62,113 bases of DNA from assembly GCF_002251755.1 (NCBI RefSeq), contig NZ_NOXT01000102.1, positions 1 to 62,113 of the forward strand. Direction: 5' to 3'. A program made the translations under genes and the position numbers. The notes under the pieces are model-generated. The model ran no database searches. It was not told the DNA's origin and was given only the letters and a program-made list of their open reading frames with translations. This document shows positions 1 to 8,657 of the stretch, one piece after another (position 1 is the stretch's first letter; every line of letters starts with the position of its first letter). The DNA comes from Sandarakinorhabdus cyanobacteriorum. GTDB taxonomy: Bacteria; Pseudomonadota; Alphaproteobacteria; Sphingomonadales; Sphingomonadaceae.

Positions 1-34
1 AACCCGAAATCACCCGGCCGGTGAATAATCCGGG

Positions 35-1069
35 CTAAACGGCGCGGGCGGCCGCGGCCACGCTGGCAAAGCCGTCGCGGCGCAGACATGCAGCCAGATC
101 GGCTTTGATGCGGGTGACAAGGCCGGGCCCTTCATAGACCAGCGCCGAATAAAGCTGCACGGCCGATGCCCCGGCGCGGATGCGATCATAGGCATCCTCG
201 CCACTTGCGATGCCGCCCACGGCGATCAGTGGCAACTGGCCGCCGGTTTCGGCGCGGAAGCGCTTGAGCGCGGCCAGCGCCAGCGGCTTCAGCGGTGCGC
301 CCGACAGGCCGCCGGTTTCGCCGGCATGGCGGCTGGCCAGCGCTGGCCGCGAAACCGTGGTGTTGGACACGATCAGGCCATCCACCCCGCCGTCGATGCA
401 GGCCCGCGCGATGGTGGCCCAATCATCCGCCCCCTGATCGGGGGCGACCTTGACGAACAGCGGCACCCCAAGCCGGCCGCGCGCCTCCATCACCCTGGCG
501 ATCAGATCAGCCAACGCCGCACCATCCTGCAGGGCGCGCAGGCCCGGCGTGTTGGGGGAGGAGATGTTGACCGTCACATAGGACGCATGGGGGCCAAGCG
601 CCCGCAGGCCGCTGACATAATCGGCGGTGCGGTCTTCACTGTCCTTGTTGGCGCCCAGGTTGATGCCAACCACACCCGGCCGGCCGGCACGGGCGGTCAG
701 GCGGGCGTAGGCAAATTCCACCCCCTTCGAATTGAAGCCGAAGCGGTTGATGACCGCCTTGTCCTCCACCAGGCGGAACAGCCGCGGCTGCGGATTGCCC
801 GGTTGCGGGCGCGGGCAGACGCTGCCGCATTCGACAAAGCCGAAGCCCAGACGCAGCATGGCATCGGGCACCTCGGCATCCTTGTCGAACCCGGCGGCAA
901 GGCCAATCGGGTTGGGCAGGGCAAGGCCGGCGAGGCTGGTCGCAAGGATGGGATCATCGGCCGGCGCACGGGGGACGAGCCCGGTCTTCAGCGCCGCCAA
1001 AGTGAGATTGTGCGCCACCTCGGGATCGAGCGCGAACAGCCAGGGCTTGATGAGGGCAAACATGGCCAT
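35..1069 (-). CDS. pyrD: Dihydroorotate dehydrogenase (quinone), class 2
   Basis: Oxidises dihydroorotate to orotate in pyrimidine synthesis, passing electrons to membrane quinone through FMN. The 344-residue protein has the class 2 layout: an N-terminal helical extension (residues 1-45) for membrane and quinone contact, AAGFDK at 58-63, NRFGFN at 108-113, and NISSPNTPGLR at 168-178, which carries the catalytic Ser of class 2 enzymes. GGIASGEDA near the C-terminus is the FMN-phosphate loop. The ATG at 1069 and the one two codons later (1063) are both possible starts. The gene ends in TAG and is complete. pyrE, which uses the product, lies in the same window at 38.1 kb but in another operon. 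Confidence 0.97.
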   Translation of the reverse strand: MAMFALIKPWLFALDPEVAHNLTLAALKTGLVPRAPADDPILATSLAGLALPNPIGLAAGFDKDAEVPDAMLRLGFGFVECGSVCPRPQPGNPQPRLFRLVEDKAVINRFGFNSKGVEFAYARLTARAGRPGVVGINLGANKDSEDRTADYVSGLRALGPHASYVTVNISSPNTPGLRALQDGAALADLIARVMEARGRLGVPLFVKVAPDQGADDWATIARACIDGGVDGLIVSNTTVSRPALASRHAGETGGLSGAPLKPLALAALKRFRAETGGQLPLIAVGGIASGEDAYDRIRAGASAVQLYSALVYEGPGLVTRIKADLAACLRRDGFASVAAAARAV

Positions 1070-1096
1070 CGGCCATGGCAGGCACGGGCGGCCGGT

Positions 1097-2098
1097 TCAA
1101 TCCCCCTCGTCATCGCGGCCGACGAGGGCGAGCGCGCGGGCGCGGCGCTGGTTCAGCGCGCACCAGTGCATCAGCGCCTCCTCGCGGCCGTGGGTGACCC
1201 AGACTTCGCCGGGGTTGAGATCGGCGATGGTGGTGGTCAACTCGTCCCAGTCGGCATGGTCGGAAATGATCAATGGCAGCTCGATGCCGCTCTGCACGGC
1301 GCGCTGGCGCACCCGCATCCAGCCGGAGGCCATGGCGGTGACGGGATCGGGCAGGCGGCGGCTCCACACATCGCGCAGGGCCGACGGCGGTGCGATGATG
1401 ATGCTGCCCTTCAGCGCATCGCCCTTCAATGTGCCCACGGGCCTGAGATCGCCCAGCGCCACGCCATGGGCCTGGTAGAGCGCGCACAACGCCGTCATCG
1501 CGCCGTGCAGATAGATGGGCGCATCATGGCCGGCGCGGCGCAGCTCGGCGATCACCCGCTGCGCCTTTCCGAGGGCATAGGCACCCACCGCAACACAGCG
1601 ATCAGGATTGGCGGCGAGCACGCCGAGCAGCTTGGCGATTTCGCTGGCCGTGTCGGGATGGCGGAGCACCGGCAGGCCGAAGGTGGCTTCGGTGATGAAG
1701 ATATCGCATGGCAAGGGCTCGAACGGGGGGCAGGTGGGATCGGCCCGGCGCTTGTAATCACCCGAGACAATCAGGCGGGTGCCGGCCTTTTCCAGCACGA
1801 TCTGTGCCGATCCCAGCACATGGCCGGCCGGCAGCAGATGCACGGTGATGCCATCGCCCAGCGCCAGGCGCTGCCCATAGGCCAGCGCCTGCCCGCCAGC
1901 CTGCGGGCCAAAGCGCTGCGCCATGATGGCCAGGGTCTCGGCCGTGGCCAGCACATGGGTGTGACCGGCGCGGGCGTGATCGGCATGGCCATGGGTGATG
2001 ATGGCCCGATCGACGGCGCGGCCGGGATCGATCCAGGTGTCGATGCCTGGCAGATACAGGCCATGGCCGTGCGGGATGATCCAGTCAGGATTGGGCAT
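1097..2098 (-). CDS. Ligase-associated DNA damage response exonuclease (metallo-beta-lactamase fold)
   Basis: A 333-residue metallo-beta-lactamase/beta-CASP family nuclease of the group usually encoded beside an ATP-dependent DNA ligase. The metal motif THGHADH is at residues 35-41, followed by a typical SGDYK stretch near 150 and a C-terminal HGREEALMHW segment. The presumed role is processing DNA ends before ligation. The start codon at 2098 overlaps the end of the vapC toxin gene by 14 bp, so it is probably cotranslated with vapBC. The partner helicase and PdeM genes run in the opposite direction from 2844, and the ligase normally found between them is not in the window. Confidence 0.88.
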   Translation of the reverse strand: MPNPDWIIPHGHGLYLPGIDTWIDPGRAVDRAIITHGHADHARAGHTHVLATAETLAIMAQRFGPQAGGQALAYGQRLALGDGITVHLLPAGHVLGSAQIVLEKAGTRLIVSGDYKRRADPTCPPFEPLPCDIFITEATFGLPVLRHPDTASEIAKLLGVLAANPDRCVAVGAYALGKAQRVIAELRRAGHDAPIYLHGAMTALCALYQAHGVALGDLRPVGTLKGDALKGSIIIAPPSALRDVWSRRLPDPVTAMASGWMRVRQRAVQSGIELPLIISDHADWDELTTTIADLNPGEVWVTHGREEALMHWCALNQRRARALALVGRDDEGD

Positions 2099-2540
2099 CG
2101 AACGGGTTCACCAGCGGCACATCCAGCCCGTGGAAATCGCCGATGTTGCGGGTGACGATGCCCATGCCGTTGGCCAGGGCGATACCGGCGATCATGGTGT
2201 CGTGAATGCCGGCAGGCTTGCCGATGGCCGCACGCGCGGCCAGCAGCAATCCCGCCTGCTCGCCCGCTGCCTGGTCAAACGCCAGCACCCGCGCCGTGAA
2301 CCGTTCGGCCAGCAGCCGGCCAAAGCCCCATTCCAAACCAGCCCGGCGCTGGCTATCGGGCAGGCGGGCCAGCCCATGGCGGATTTCCATGACGGTGATC
2401 GCAGTGGTGAACAGGCTCTGCCTCGGCTGCGCATCGATCCAATGCAGCACATTGGCGTCGCAGGGGACCCGCATCAGTTCGGACAGGATGTTGGTATCGA
2501 GCAGCCAGCCGGCAGCCGCGCGCAAACGAAAGTCAGTCAA
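2085..2540 (-). CDS. vapC: VapC/FitB-family PIN-domain toxin
   Basis: Predicted PIN-domain ribonuclease toxin of a type II toxin-antitoxin pair. From the TTG at 2540 the protein has 151 residues. LLDTN at 13-17 supplies the first acidic residue (D15), and E52, D114 and D135 complete the usual PIN acidic set. The frame stays open well upstream to 2699, but that part overlaps vapB and is not PIN-like. The TTG at 2540 overlaps the vapB stop codon, the usual coupling for such pairs, so I prefer it. A second TTG five codons later is also possible. No ATG sits near the domain boundary. The 3' end overlaps the exonuclease start by 14 bp. Confidence 0.82.
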   Translation of the reverse strand: MTDFRLRAAAGWLLDTNILSELMRVPCDANVLHWIDAQPRQSLFTTAITVMEIRHGLARLPDSQRRAGLEWGFGRLLAERFTARVLAFDQAAGEQAGLLLAARAAIGKPAGIHDTMIAGIALANGMGIVTRNIGDFHGLDVPLVNPFDAQS

Positions 2541-2769
2541 AGCTGACCGGCCGCGCCGCCTGTCCCTTGAGTTCGGCAATCGGCTCATCAAGGCTGCAAT
2601 CGGCAAACAGGCTCTGCATGTAACTGCCCAACCCCTGCTCGGGCGGCGCCACCGCTTCCGCCAAGATGGCGCGGGCTTCCGCTTCCAGGCTGCGGCCATG
2701 GCGGGCGGCGCGGCGGGCGAGGCCGGCCTTCACATGCTCATCCAGGTTGCGGACCAATATTTGTGCCAT
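2533..2769 (-). CDS. vapB: VapB/FitA-family ribbon-helix-helix antitoxin
   Basis: A 78-residue antitoxin. The N-terminal MAQILVRNLDEHVKAGL segment is the ribbon-helix-helix DNA-binding fold typical of FitA/StbC-like proteins, followed by a helix with ARHGRSLEAEAR. The C-terminal part (residues 45-78) would wrap the toxin. It is the first gene of a minus-strand unit vapB-vapC-exonuclease. The 74 bp to the divergent helicase start at 2844 must hold both promoters. RHH antitoxins normally repress their own promoter, so this pair could also affect helicase transcription. That last point is inference. Confidence 0.85.
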   Translation of the reverse strand: MAQILVRNLDEHVKAGLARRAARHGRSLEAEARAILAEAVAPPEQGLGSYMQSLFADCSLDEPIAELKGQAARPVSFD

Positions 2770-2843
2770 GTGGCTGTGATATCATGACAGCATTGCTGCA
2801 GCAAGGCTGGCCGCCGCGCGCCGCTGGGCTATAGGCTGGGCCG

Positions 2844-5264
2844 GTGAGCCTGCCGCCCATCACCGCCAACTGGTTCGCGCTGCGCGGCTGGCGGCCCCGC
2901 GCGCACCAGATGGCCATGCTGGATGTGGCCACGAAGGGCCGCCATGCATTGCTGACAGCGCCCACCGGCGCCGGCAAGACGCTGGCCGGATTCCTGCCCA
3001 GCCTCGCCGATCTGGCGACCACGCCGCACGACGGGCTGCACACGCTCTATATCTCGCCGCTGAAGGCGCTGGCGGTGGATGTGCAGCGCAATCTTCTCAC
3101 CCCTATTGCCGAAATGGGGCTGGACATCACGGTTGAAACCCGCACCGGGGACACGCCGTCGGATCGCAAGGCCCGGCAGAAGGCGCGGCCGCCGCAGATC
3201 CTGCTGACCACGCCGGAAAGCCTGGCCATCCTGCTCTCCGCGCCCGAGTCCCTCTCCATGATGGCGGGCGTGCGGCGGGTGATCATCGATGAAATCCACG
3301 CCTTTGGCACCACCAAGCGTGGCGACCAGCTGAGCCTGTGTCTGGCCCGGCTGCAGAAACTGGCACCGGCCCTGCAGCGGGTTGGCCTGTCGGCCACCAT
3401 TGCCGATCCGGAAAGCTGGGCCGGCTGGCTGGCGCCCGATGCCGATGCGGCGGCGGTGGAGATCGTCCGCGCCGAAGCCGGGGTGGACCCGGAGATCGAT
3501 ATTCTCGCCATTGATGACCGCATCCCCTGGGGCGGCCACAACGGCCGCTATGCCGCGCGCGCCGTGATGCAGCAGATTGCGCGCAGCCGGCTGGCGATCG
3601 TGTTCGTCAACACCCGCGCGGTGGCCGAACTGGTGTTCCGCGATCTGTGGGCCGAAAATGATGAGGCCCTGCCCATCGGCATTCACCACGGCAGCCTGGC
3701 GCCCGAAGCCCGGCGCAAGGTGGAGGCCGCCATGGCTGCCGGGCGGCTGCGGGCGATCGTGGCCACGGCCAGCCTCGATCTCGGTCTGGATTGGGGCGAT
3801 GTCGATCTGGTCATCCAGATGGGCGCGCCCAAGGGGGCATCGCGCCTGTTGCAGCGCACCGGCCGCGCCAACCACCGCATGGACGAGGCGAGCCGCTGCC
3901 TGATCGTGCCGGGCAACCGCTTTGAATTTCTGGAGGCGCTGGCCGCCCGCGATGCGGTGGCGGCAGGCGAGCTTGATCCCGACGGCTTTCGCCCCGGCGG
4001 GCTGGATGTGCTGGCGCAGCATGTCGTCGGGCTGGTGGCAGCTGCACCCATTCATCCCGATGAACTTTATGCCGAAGTGCGCAGCGCTGCGCCCTTTGCC
4101 GGGCTGACCCGCGACGCCTTTGACCGGGTGCTCGATTATGCCGCCACAGGCGGATACGCCCTGAAAGCCTATGAGCGGTATCAGCGCATCGTGGCCGGGC
4201 GCGATGGCCTGCTGCGGCTGCGCAGCGCCGCGCTGGCCCGGCAATGGCGGATGAACAGCGGCACCATCGTGGAGGCCGTGGCCATGAACGTGGTGTTCGG
4301 GACCGGCAAGCCGGGGCGGCACGGGCGCAAACTGGGCCAGGTCGAGGAATATTTCGCCGGGCAGCTTCGGGTGGGGGACAGTTTCATGTTCGCCGGCCAG
4401 ACGCTGGAGGTGACCGGCTTTGACGGCGCCGATATCCATGTGCGGCTGGGGCGCGGCAGCCCCAAGGTGCCGGTCTATGCTGGCGGGCGCATGCCGATGA
4501 CGACGCGGCTGGCCGCCCGGGTGCGCGGCCTGATGAACGCCCGCGATCGCTGGGCCGCAATGCCCGATGATGTGCGCGAATGGCTGGAGCTGCAGGCGCG
4601 CGTCTCCCGCCTGCCCGGCCATGATGATGTGCTGGTCGAAACCTTCGCGCGCGATGGCCGCTGGTACATGGCGGTCTATGGCTTTGCCGGCCACCCGGCG
4701 CACCAGACGCTGGGCATGCTGGTGACCCAGCGGATGGAGCGCGCCGGGCTGATGCCGCTGGGCTTTGTCGCGTCGGATTATGCCATGGTGTGCTGGAGCC
4801 TGGAGCCGGTGGATGATCCACGGCCGCTGTTCGATCCCACCGTGCTGGAGGATGAGCTGGCCGACTGGCTCGCCGCCTCGCCCTTCCTGCGCCGGGCGTT
4901 CCGCGAAGTCGCCATCATCGGCGGGCTGATCGAGCGGGTGCAGCCCGGCGTGCAGAAATCAGGCAAGGCGATGAGCGTCTCGGCCGATCTCATCTATGAC
5001 GTGCTCAGGAAGCATCAGCCCGACCATCTGCTCTTGACCGCCGCCTGGACGGATGCGCGCGGCAAGCTGACGGATGTGGCGCGCCTCGCCGATCTGCTGG
5101 AACAGGCGCACGGCCGCCTGACCCATGTTCGCGCCGCGCATGTGACGCCCTTGGCGGTGCCATCGATGCTGACCATCGGCCGCGAACGGGTGGGGGCGGA
5201 GGCGGATTCGGCGCTGCTGGCCGAGGCGGAAGCGCTGATTGCCGAAGCGCTGCGGCTGGATTGA
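2844..5264 (+). CDS. Ligase-associated DNA damage response DEXH-box helicase (Lhr-like)
   Basis: An 806-residue superfamily 2 helicase of the Lhr-related group found with ATP-dependent ligases. It shows Walker A APTGAGKT at 39-46, motif II DEIH at 148-151, motif III LSAT at 181-184, and in the second RecA domain IVATASLDLGLDWGDV and the motif VI region LLQRTGRANHR. The C-terminal half holds the winged-helix and Lhr core region. The start is GTG at 2844 (reads MSLPPITANW), which gives the usual family length of roughly 800 residues. pdeM follows 31 bp after the stop, so the two form an operon. They are divergent from vapBC and the exonuclease. Confidence 0.92.
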   Translation: MSLPPITANWFALRGWRPRAHQMAMLDVATKGRHALLTAPTGAGKTLAGFLPSLADLATTPHDGLHTLYISPLKALAVDVQRNLLTPIAEMGLDITVETRTGDTPSDRKARQKARPPQILLTTPESLAILLSAPESLSMMAGVRRVIIDEIHAFGTTKRGDQLSLCLARLQKLAPALQRVGLSATIADPESWAGWLAPDADAAAVEIVRAEAGVDPEIDILAIDDRIPWGGHNGRYAARAVMQQIARSRLAIVFVNTRAVAELVFRDLWAENDEALPIGIHHGSLAPEARRKVEAAMAAGRLRAIVATASLDLGLDWGDVDLVIQMGAPKGASRLLQRTGRANHRMDEASRCLIVPGNRFEFLEALAARDAVAAGELDPDGFRPGGLDVLAQHVVGLVAAAPIHPDELYAEVRSAAPFAGLTRDAFDRVLDYAATGGYALKAYERYQRIVAGRDGLLRLRSAALARQWRMNSGTIVEAVAMNVVFGTGKPGRHGRKLGQVEEYFAGQLRVGDSFMFAGQTLEVTGFDGADIHVRLGRGSPKVPVYAGGRMPMTTRLAARVRGLMNARDRWAAMPDDVREWLELQARVSRLPGHDDVLVETFARDGRWYMAVYGFAGHPAHQTLGMLVTQRMERAGLMPLGFVASDYAMVCWSLEPVDDPRPLFDPTVLEDELADWLAASPFLRRAFREVAIIGGLIERVQPGVQKSGKAMSVSADLIYDVLRKHQPDHLLLTAAWTDARGKLTDVARLADLLEQAHGRLTHVRAAHVTPLAVPSMLTIGRERVGAEADSALLAEAEALIAEALRLD

Positions 5265-5295
5265 CCGCAGGCGGCCGAGCGGGCATCAGCCGGCC

Positions 5296-5958
5296 ATGGA
5301 TGTTGCCTTTTCGTTCGCCGGCGAAACGCTGGTGCCGCTGGCCAGCGGCGCGCTGTTCTGGCCGGCCGAGGCGACCTTGCTGGTCGCCGATCTGCATCTG
5401 GAAAAGGCCAGCCATTTCGCGAAGAAGGGCTGGCTGCTGCCGCCCCACGCCACGGCCGACACGCTGGCCGCCCTGATCGACGCGGTGGAGGCCAGCGGCG
5501 CCACGCGCCTGATCTGTCTGGGCGACAGTTTTCATGACCAGGGCGGGCCCGACCGGCTGCTGCCCGAAGCCCGCAGCGCCCTGCAGTTGATGACCCGCAA
5601 TCTCGACTGGTGGTGGATCACCGGCAACCATGACGAGGACGCGGCGGCGGCATTGGGCGGGCGGGTGATGACGGAAACGCGGCTGGGCCCGTTCGTGCTG
5701 CGGCATGAGGCCGATGCCGCCGACCGTGCGCCGGAATTGTCGGGCCATTTCCACCCCAAGCTGGTGATCCGTGTGCGATCCCGCCACATCGCCCGCCGCT
5801 GCTTTGCGTTGAGCGCGACCAAGCTGATCCTGCCGGCCTTTGGTGCCTTCACCGGCGGGCTGGATGTCGCCGATCCGGCGCTCAAGTCTGCGCTGGCAGG
5901 CCCGGCCGAGGCGCTGGTGCTCGATGGCGGGCGCCTGCTGCGCTTTCCGGTAGTTTGA
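5296..5958 (+). CDS. pdeM: Ligase-associated DNA damage response endonuclease PdeM
   Basis: A 220-residue calcineurin-like metallophosphoesterase. It has the expected metal-binding series: DLH at 32-34, GDSFHD near 76-81, GNHDED near 112 and GHFHPK near 155. PdeM-type proteins accompany the ligase-associated helicase and exonuclease and are thought to act as nucleases. The frame is open back to 5239, inside the helicase gene, but the ATG at 5296 starts the conserved MDVAFSFAGE segment and lies just after the helicase stop. The stop codon overlaps the first possible start of the amidohydrolase that follows. Confidence 0.9.
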   Translation: MDVAFSFAGETLVPLASGALFWPAEATLLVADLHLEKASHFAKKGWLLPPHATADTLAALIDAVEASGATRLICLGDSFHDQGGPDRLLPEARSALQLMTRNLDWWWITGNHDEDAAAALGGRVMTETRLGPFVLRHEADAADRAPELSGHFHPKLVIRVRSRHIARRCFALSATKLILPAFGAFTGGLDVADPALKSALAGPAEALVLDGGRLLRFPVV

Positions 5959-5990
5959 CGGCGCGGGCGGAGCGCGAGACGCTTCGCGCC

Positions 5991-7688
5991 ATGGACCATG
6001 ATCTTGTCATCCGCGGCGGCACCATCATCGATGGCAGCGGCGGCGCGCCGTTTCAGGGCGATGTGGCTGTAAAGGCGGGCCGCATCACCGCCGTGGGCCA
6101 GGTGGCGGGGCGCGGCGCAGAGGAACTGGACGCCGGCGGCCTGGCGGTGACGCCGGGCTTTGTGGACATCCACACCCATTATGATGGCCAGGCGACATGG
6201 GAACATCGGCTGCAGCCATCGACCCTGCACGGCGTCACCACGGTGATTTCCGGCAATTGCGGCGTCGGCTTTGCGCCGTGCCGGCCCCAGGATCAGGACC
6301 GGCTGATCCGCCTGATGGAGGGGGTGGAGGATCTGCCCTTCCCGGTCTTGAAGGCCGGGCTGCCGTGGAACTGGCAGAGTTTCCCCGATTATCTCGACAG
6401 TCTTTCTGGCCGGGCCTTTGATGCCGATATCGGCCTGATGCTGCCGCACGCCGCCTTGCGGGTGTTCGTGATGGGCGAGCGCGGGGCCAATAGCGAGCCG
6501 GCGACGGCCGAGGATATTGCTGCCATGGCGGCGATTGCCGAAGCCGCCGTCCGCGCCGGGGCAATGGGCTTTTCCACGTCGCGCACGCTCAACCACCGCA
6601 CCAGCGATGGCCAGCCGACGCCAACCCTGACCGCGGCCGAGGATGAACTGGCCGGCATTGCGGCAGCATTGGGCCGCGCCGGGGCCGGGGTGTTGCAGTT
6701 CGTGTCCGATTTTGGCGACCCGGTGGCCGAATTCGCCATGCTGCGCCGGCTGTGCGAAACCTCCGGCCGGCCGTTGAGCTTCAGCCTGGCGCAATCGCCG
6801 CGCGCGCCCGACGGCTGGCGGGTGCTGCTCGATCTGCTCAGCGAAGCCACCGCCGCCGGCCTGCCGATGAAGGCGCAGGTGGGCGCCCGGCCGGTCGTCG
6901 TGCTGCTGGGGCTGGATCTGACACTGAACCCGTTCAGCCTGCACCCCGACTGGCAACCGCTCAAAGGCGCAAGCCCGGCCGATCAGGCCCGGGCGCTCGC
7001 CGATCCGGCCTTTGTCGCCCGGCTGGTCGCCAATCCGCCGGAACCCGGCAATGCGCTGGGCACCGCCCTGTTGCACCGCTGGGGCGACATGTACCGGCTG
7101 GGCGATCCGCCCTGTTACGAACCGCTGCCCGAAACCAGCCTGGCGGCCGAGCCGATGCGGCGCGGCGTGGCATATGAACAGGTGGCGGCCGAATGGCTGT
7201 GCGGCGATGGTGGGAACGGGATGATCTATGTGCCCTTCCTCAACTTTGCCGATGGTGACCTGGATGCGGTGCACGCCATGCTGTCCCACCCCGATGCCAT
7301 TCCCGGCCTGTCGGATGGCGGCGCGCATGTCGGCATGATTTGCGACGGCAGCTTCCCGACCACGCTGATGACGCACTGGGCGCGGGACCGGATGGGCGCG
7401 AAGCTGCCGCTGGAACGGCTGGTGAAGGCGCAGGCGCATGACACGGCGCGGGCGGTGGGCCTCCATGATCGCGGTCTGCTGGCGCCGGGCCTGCGCGCCG
7501 ACATCAACCTGATCGACACGGCCGCCCTGCGCCTGCACGCCCCGCAGGTGGTGCATGATCTGCCGGCTGGCGGACGCCGCCAGATGCAGCGCGCCAGCGG
7601 CTATGTCGCCACCCTGGTGGCCGGGCAGGTCAGCTATCGCGATGGGGTCGCCACCGGGGCGCTGCCGGGCCGCCTGCTGCGCAGTTGA
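5991..7688 (+). CDS. Amidohydrolase family protein, N-acyl-D-amino-acid deacylase type
   Basis: A 565-residue metal-dependent amidohydrolase. The N-terminal beta sandwich reads DLVIRGGTIIDGSG. The metal-binding HTHYDGQ motif follows near residue 60, and a late SDGGAHVGMICDGS motif supplies the catalytic Asp region. Length and motifs fit the D-aminoacylase (N-acyl-D-amino acid deacylase) group, but the substrate cannot be read from sequence and many sphingomonad homologues are uncharacterised. A TTG at 5955 overlaps the pdeM stop and would add 12 residues. The ATG at 5991 sits directly before the conserved domain and is preferred. The C-terminus is complete. Confidence 0.88.
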   Translation: MDHDLVIRGGTIIDGSGGAPFQGDVAVKAGRITAVGQVAGRGAEELDAGGLAVTPGFVDIHTHYDGQATWEHRLQPSTLHGVTTVISGNCGVGFAPCRPQDQDRLIRLMEGVEDLPFPVLKAGLPWNWQSFPDYLDSLSGRAFDADIGLMLPHAALRVFVMGERGANSEPATAEDIAAMAAIAEAAVRAGAMGFSTSRTLNHRTSDGQPTPTLTAAEDELAGIAAALGRAGAGVLQFVSDFGDPVAEFAMLRRLCETSGRPLSFSLAQSPRAPDGWRVLLDLLSEATAAGLPMKAQVGARPVVVLLGLDLTLNPFSLHPDWQPLKGASPADQARALADPAFVARLVANPPEPGNALGTALLHRWGDMYRLGDPPCYEPLPETSLAAEPMRRGVAYEQVAAEWLCGDGGNGMIYVPFLNFADGDLDAVHAMLSHPDAIPGLSDGGAHVGMICDGSFPTTLMTHWARDRMGAKLPLERLVKAQAHDTARAVGLHDRGLLAPGLRADINLIDTAALRLHAPQVVHDLPAGGRRQMQRASGYVATLVAGQVSYRDGVATGALPGRLLRS

Positions 7689-7775
7689 ACGCATGTGGGG
7701 GGCGATCCATCAAAGTTTGACTTGACCGGCCGTATGCAATGGCAATGGATGCACCCCAATAGGACGGGGGTCTGA
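7689..7775 (+). other. Gap upstream of galU
   Basis: The 87 bp between the amidohydrolase stop and galU. It contains CTTGAC at 7721-7726, which resembles an alphaproteobacterial -35 element, but I see no convincing -10 at the right distance. An AGGACGGGGG purine stretch just before the ATG probably holds the ribosome-binding site. Confidence 0.4.
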
Positions 7776-8654
7776 ATGACGATCAAGCCAGTGAAAACCG
7801 CGGTGTTTCCCGTGGGCGGCCAGGGCACGCGCTTTCTGCCGGCCACCAAGGCGGTGCCCAAGGAAATGCTGCCGGTGGTGGACAAGCCGCTGCTGCAATA
7901 TGCCGTCGATGAGGCCCTTTCGGCCGGGATCGAGCGGCTGGTGTTCGTGACGGCGCGCGGCAAGGGCGCGCTGGAGGATTATTTCGACATCGCCTGGGAA
8001 TTGACGGAAAGCCTGAAGGCCAAGGGCAAGCAGGCCGAGCTGGCGACGCTGGAGAACACCCAGCTGGAGCCCGGCCGCATCACCTATGTGCGCCAGCAGG
8101 AACCGGCCGGCCTTGGCCATGCCGTGTGGTGCGCCCGGCATATGGTTGGCCAGGATGCCTTTGCCGTGCTGCTGCCCGACGAGCTGTTGTGGAACCCGGC
8201 CTATCCGGCGCTGAAGGAAATGCACGACGCCTATCAGACGCTGGGCGGCAACGTGATTTCGGTGCTGGAGGTGCCGGCCGAGCACACCCACCGCTATGGC
8301 ATCGTCTCGCCCGGTTCGGCCGACGGCCTGGTGACCGAGGTGAAGGGCCTGGTGGAAAAGCCGCCGCAGGGCAGCGCCCCGTCGCGCCTTGCTGCCATCG
8401 GCCGGTATATCCTGCAGCCCGAGGTGATGGACGTGCTGGCCGCCGGCAAGCGCGGCGCCGGCGGCGAAATTCAGCTGACCGATGCCATGGCCGAGATGAT
8501 CGGCGTGCAGCCGTTCCACGCCGTCACCTTCACCGGCACCCGCTTTGATTGCGGCGACAAGGCCGGCCATATCATGGCCAATGTCGCGCTGGCGCTGGAA
8601 CGGGATGATATCGGCCCGGCGGTGCGCGACTGGCTGCGGGCGCAGACGTTCTGA
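7776..8654 (+). CDS. galU: UTP--glucose-1-phosphate uridylyltransferase
   Basis: Makes UDP-glucose from UTP and glucose 1-phosphate, supplying sugar for polysaccharide and lipid glycosylation. The 292-residue protein begins with the nucleotidyltransferase signature FPVGGQGTRFLPATKAVPKE (residues 11-30) followed by MLPVVDKP. VEKPPQ and the GEIQLTDAM and FDCGDKAGHI segments are typical of GalU. The gene stands alone on the plus strand and ends 3 bp from the end of the convergent response-regulator gene. The flippase at 10.5 kb is another envelope-polysaccharide gene nearby, which makes a cell-surface role plausible. Confidence 0.97.
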   Translation: MTIKPVKTAVFPVGGQGTRFLPATKAVPKEMLPVVDKPLLQYAVDEALSAGIERLVFVTARGKGALEDYFDIAWELTESLKAKGKQAELATLENTQLEPGRITYVRQQEPAGLGHAVWCARHMVGQDAFAVLLPDELLWNPAYPALKEMHDAYQTLGGNVISVLEVPAEHTHRYGIVSPGSADGLVTEVKGLVEKPPQGSAPSRLAAIGRYILQPEVMDVLAAGKRGAGGEIQLTDAMAEMIGVQPFHAVTFTGTRFDCGDKAGHIMANVALALERDDIGPAVRDWLRAQTF

Positions 8655-8657
8655 GGG

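Noticed and set aside
326-2155. An open frame of 609 codons across pyrD and the exonuclease on the other strand
   Set aside because: It spans two well-recognised genes antisense and has no family pattern. Similar shadow frames occur at 2829-4703, 5532-7694 and 49204-51069.
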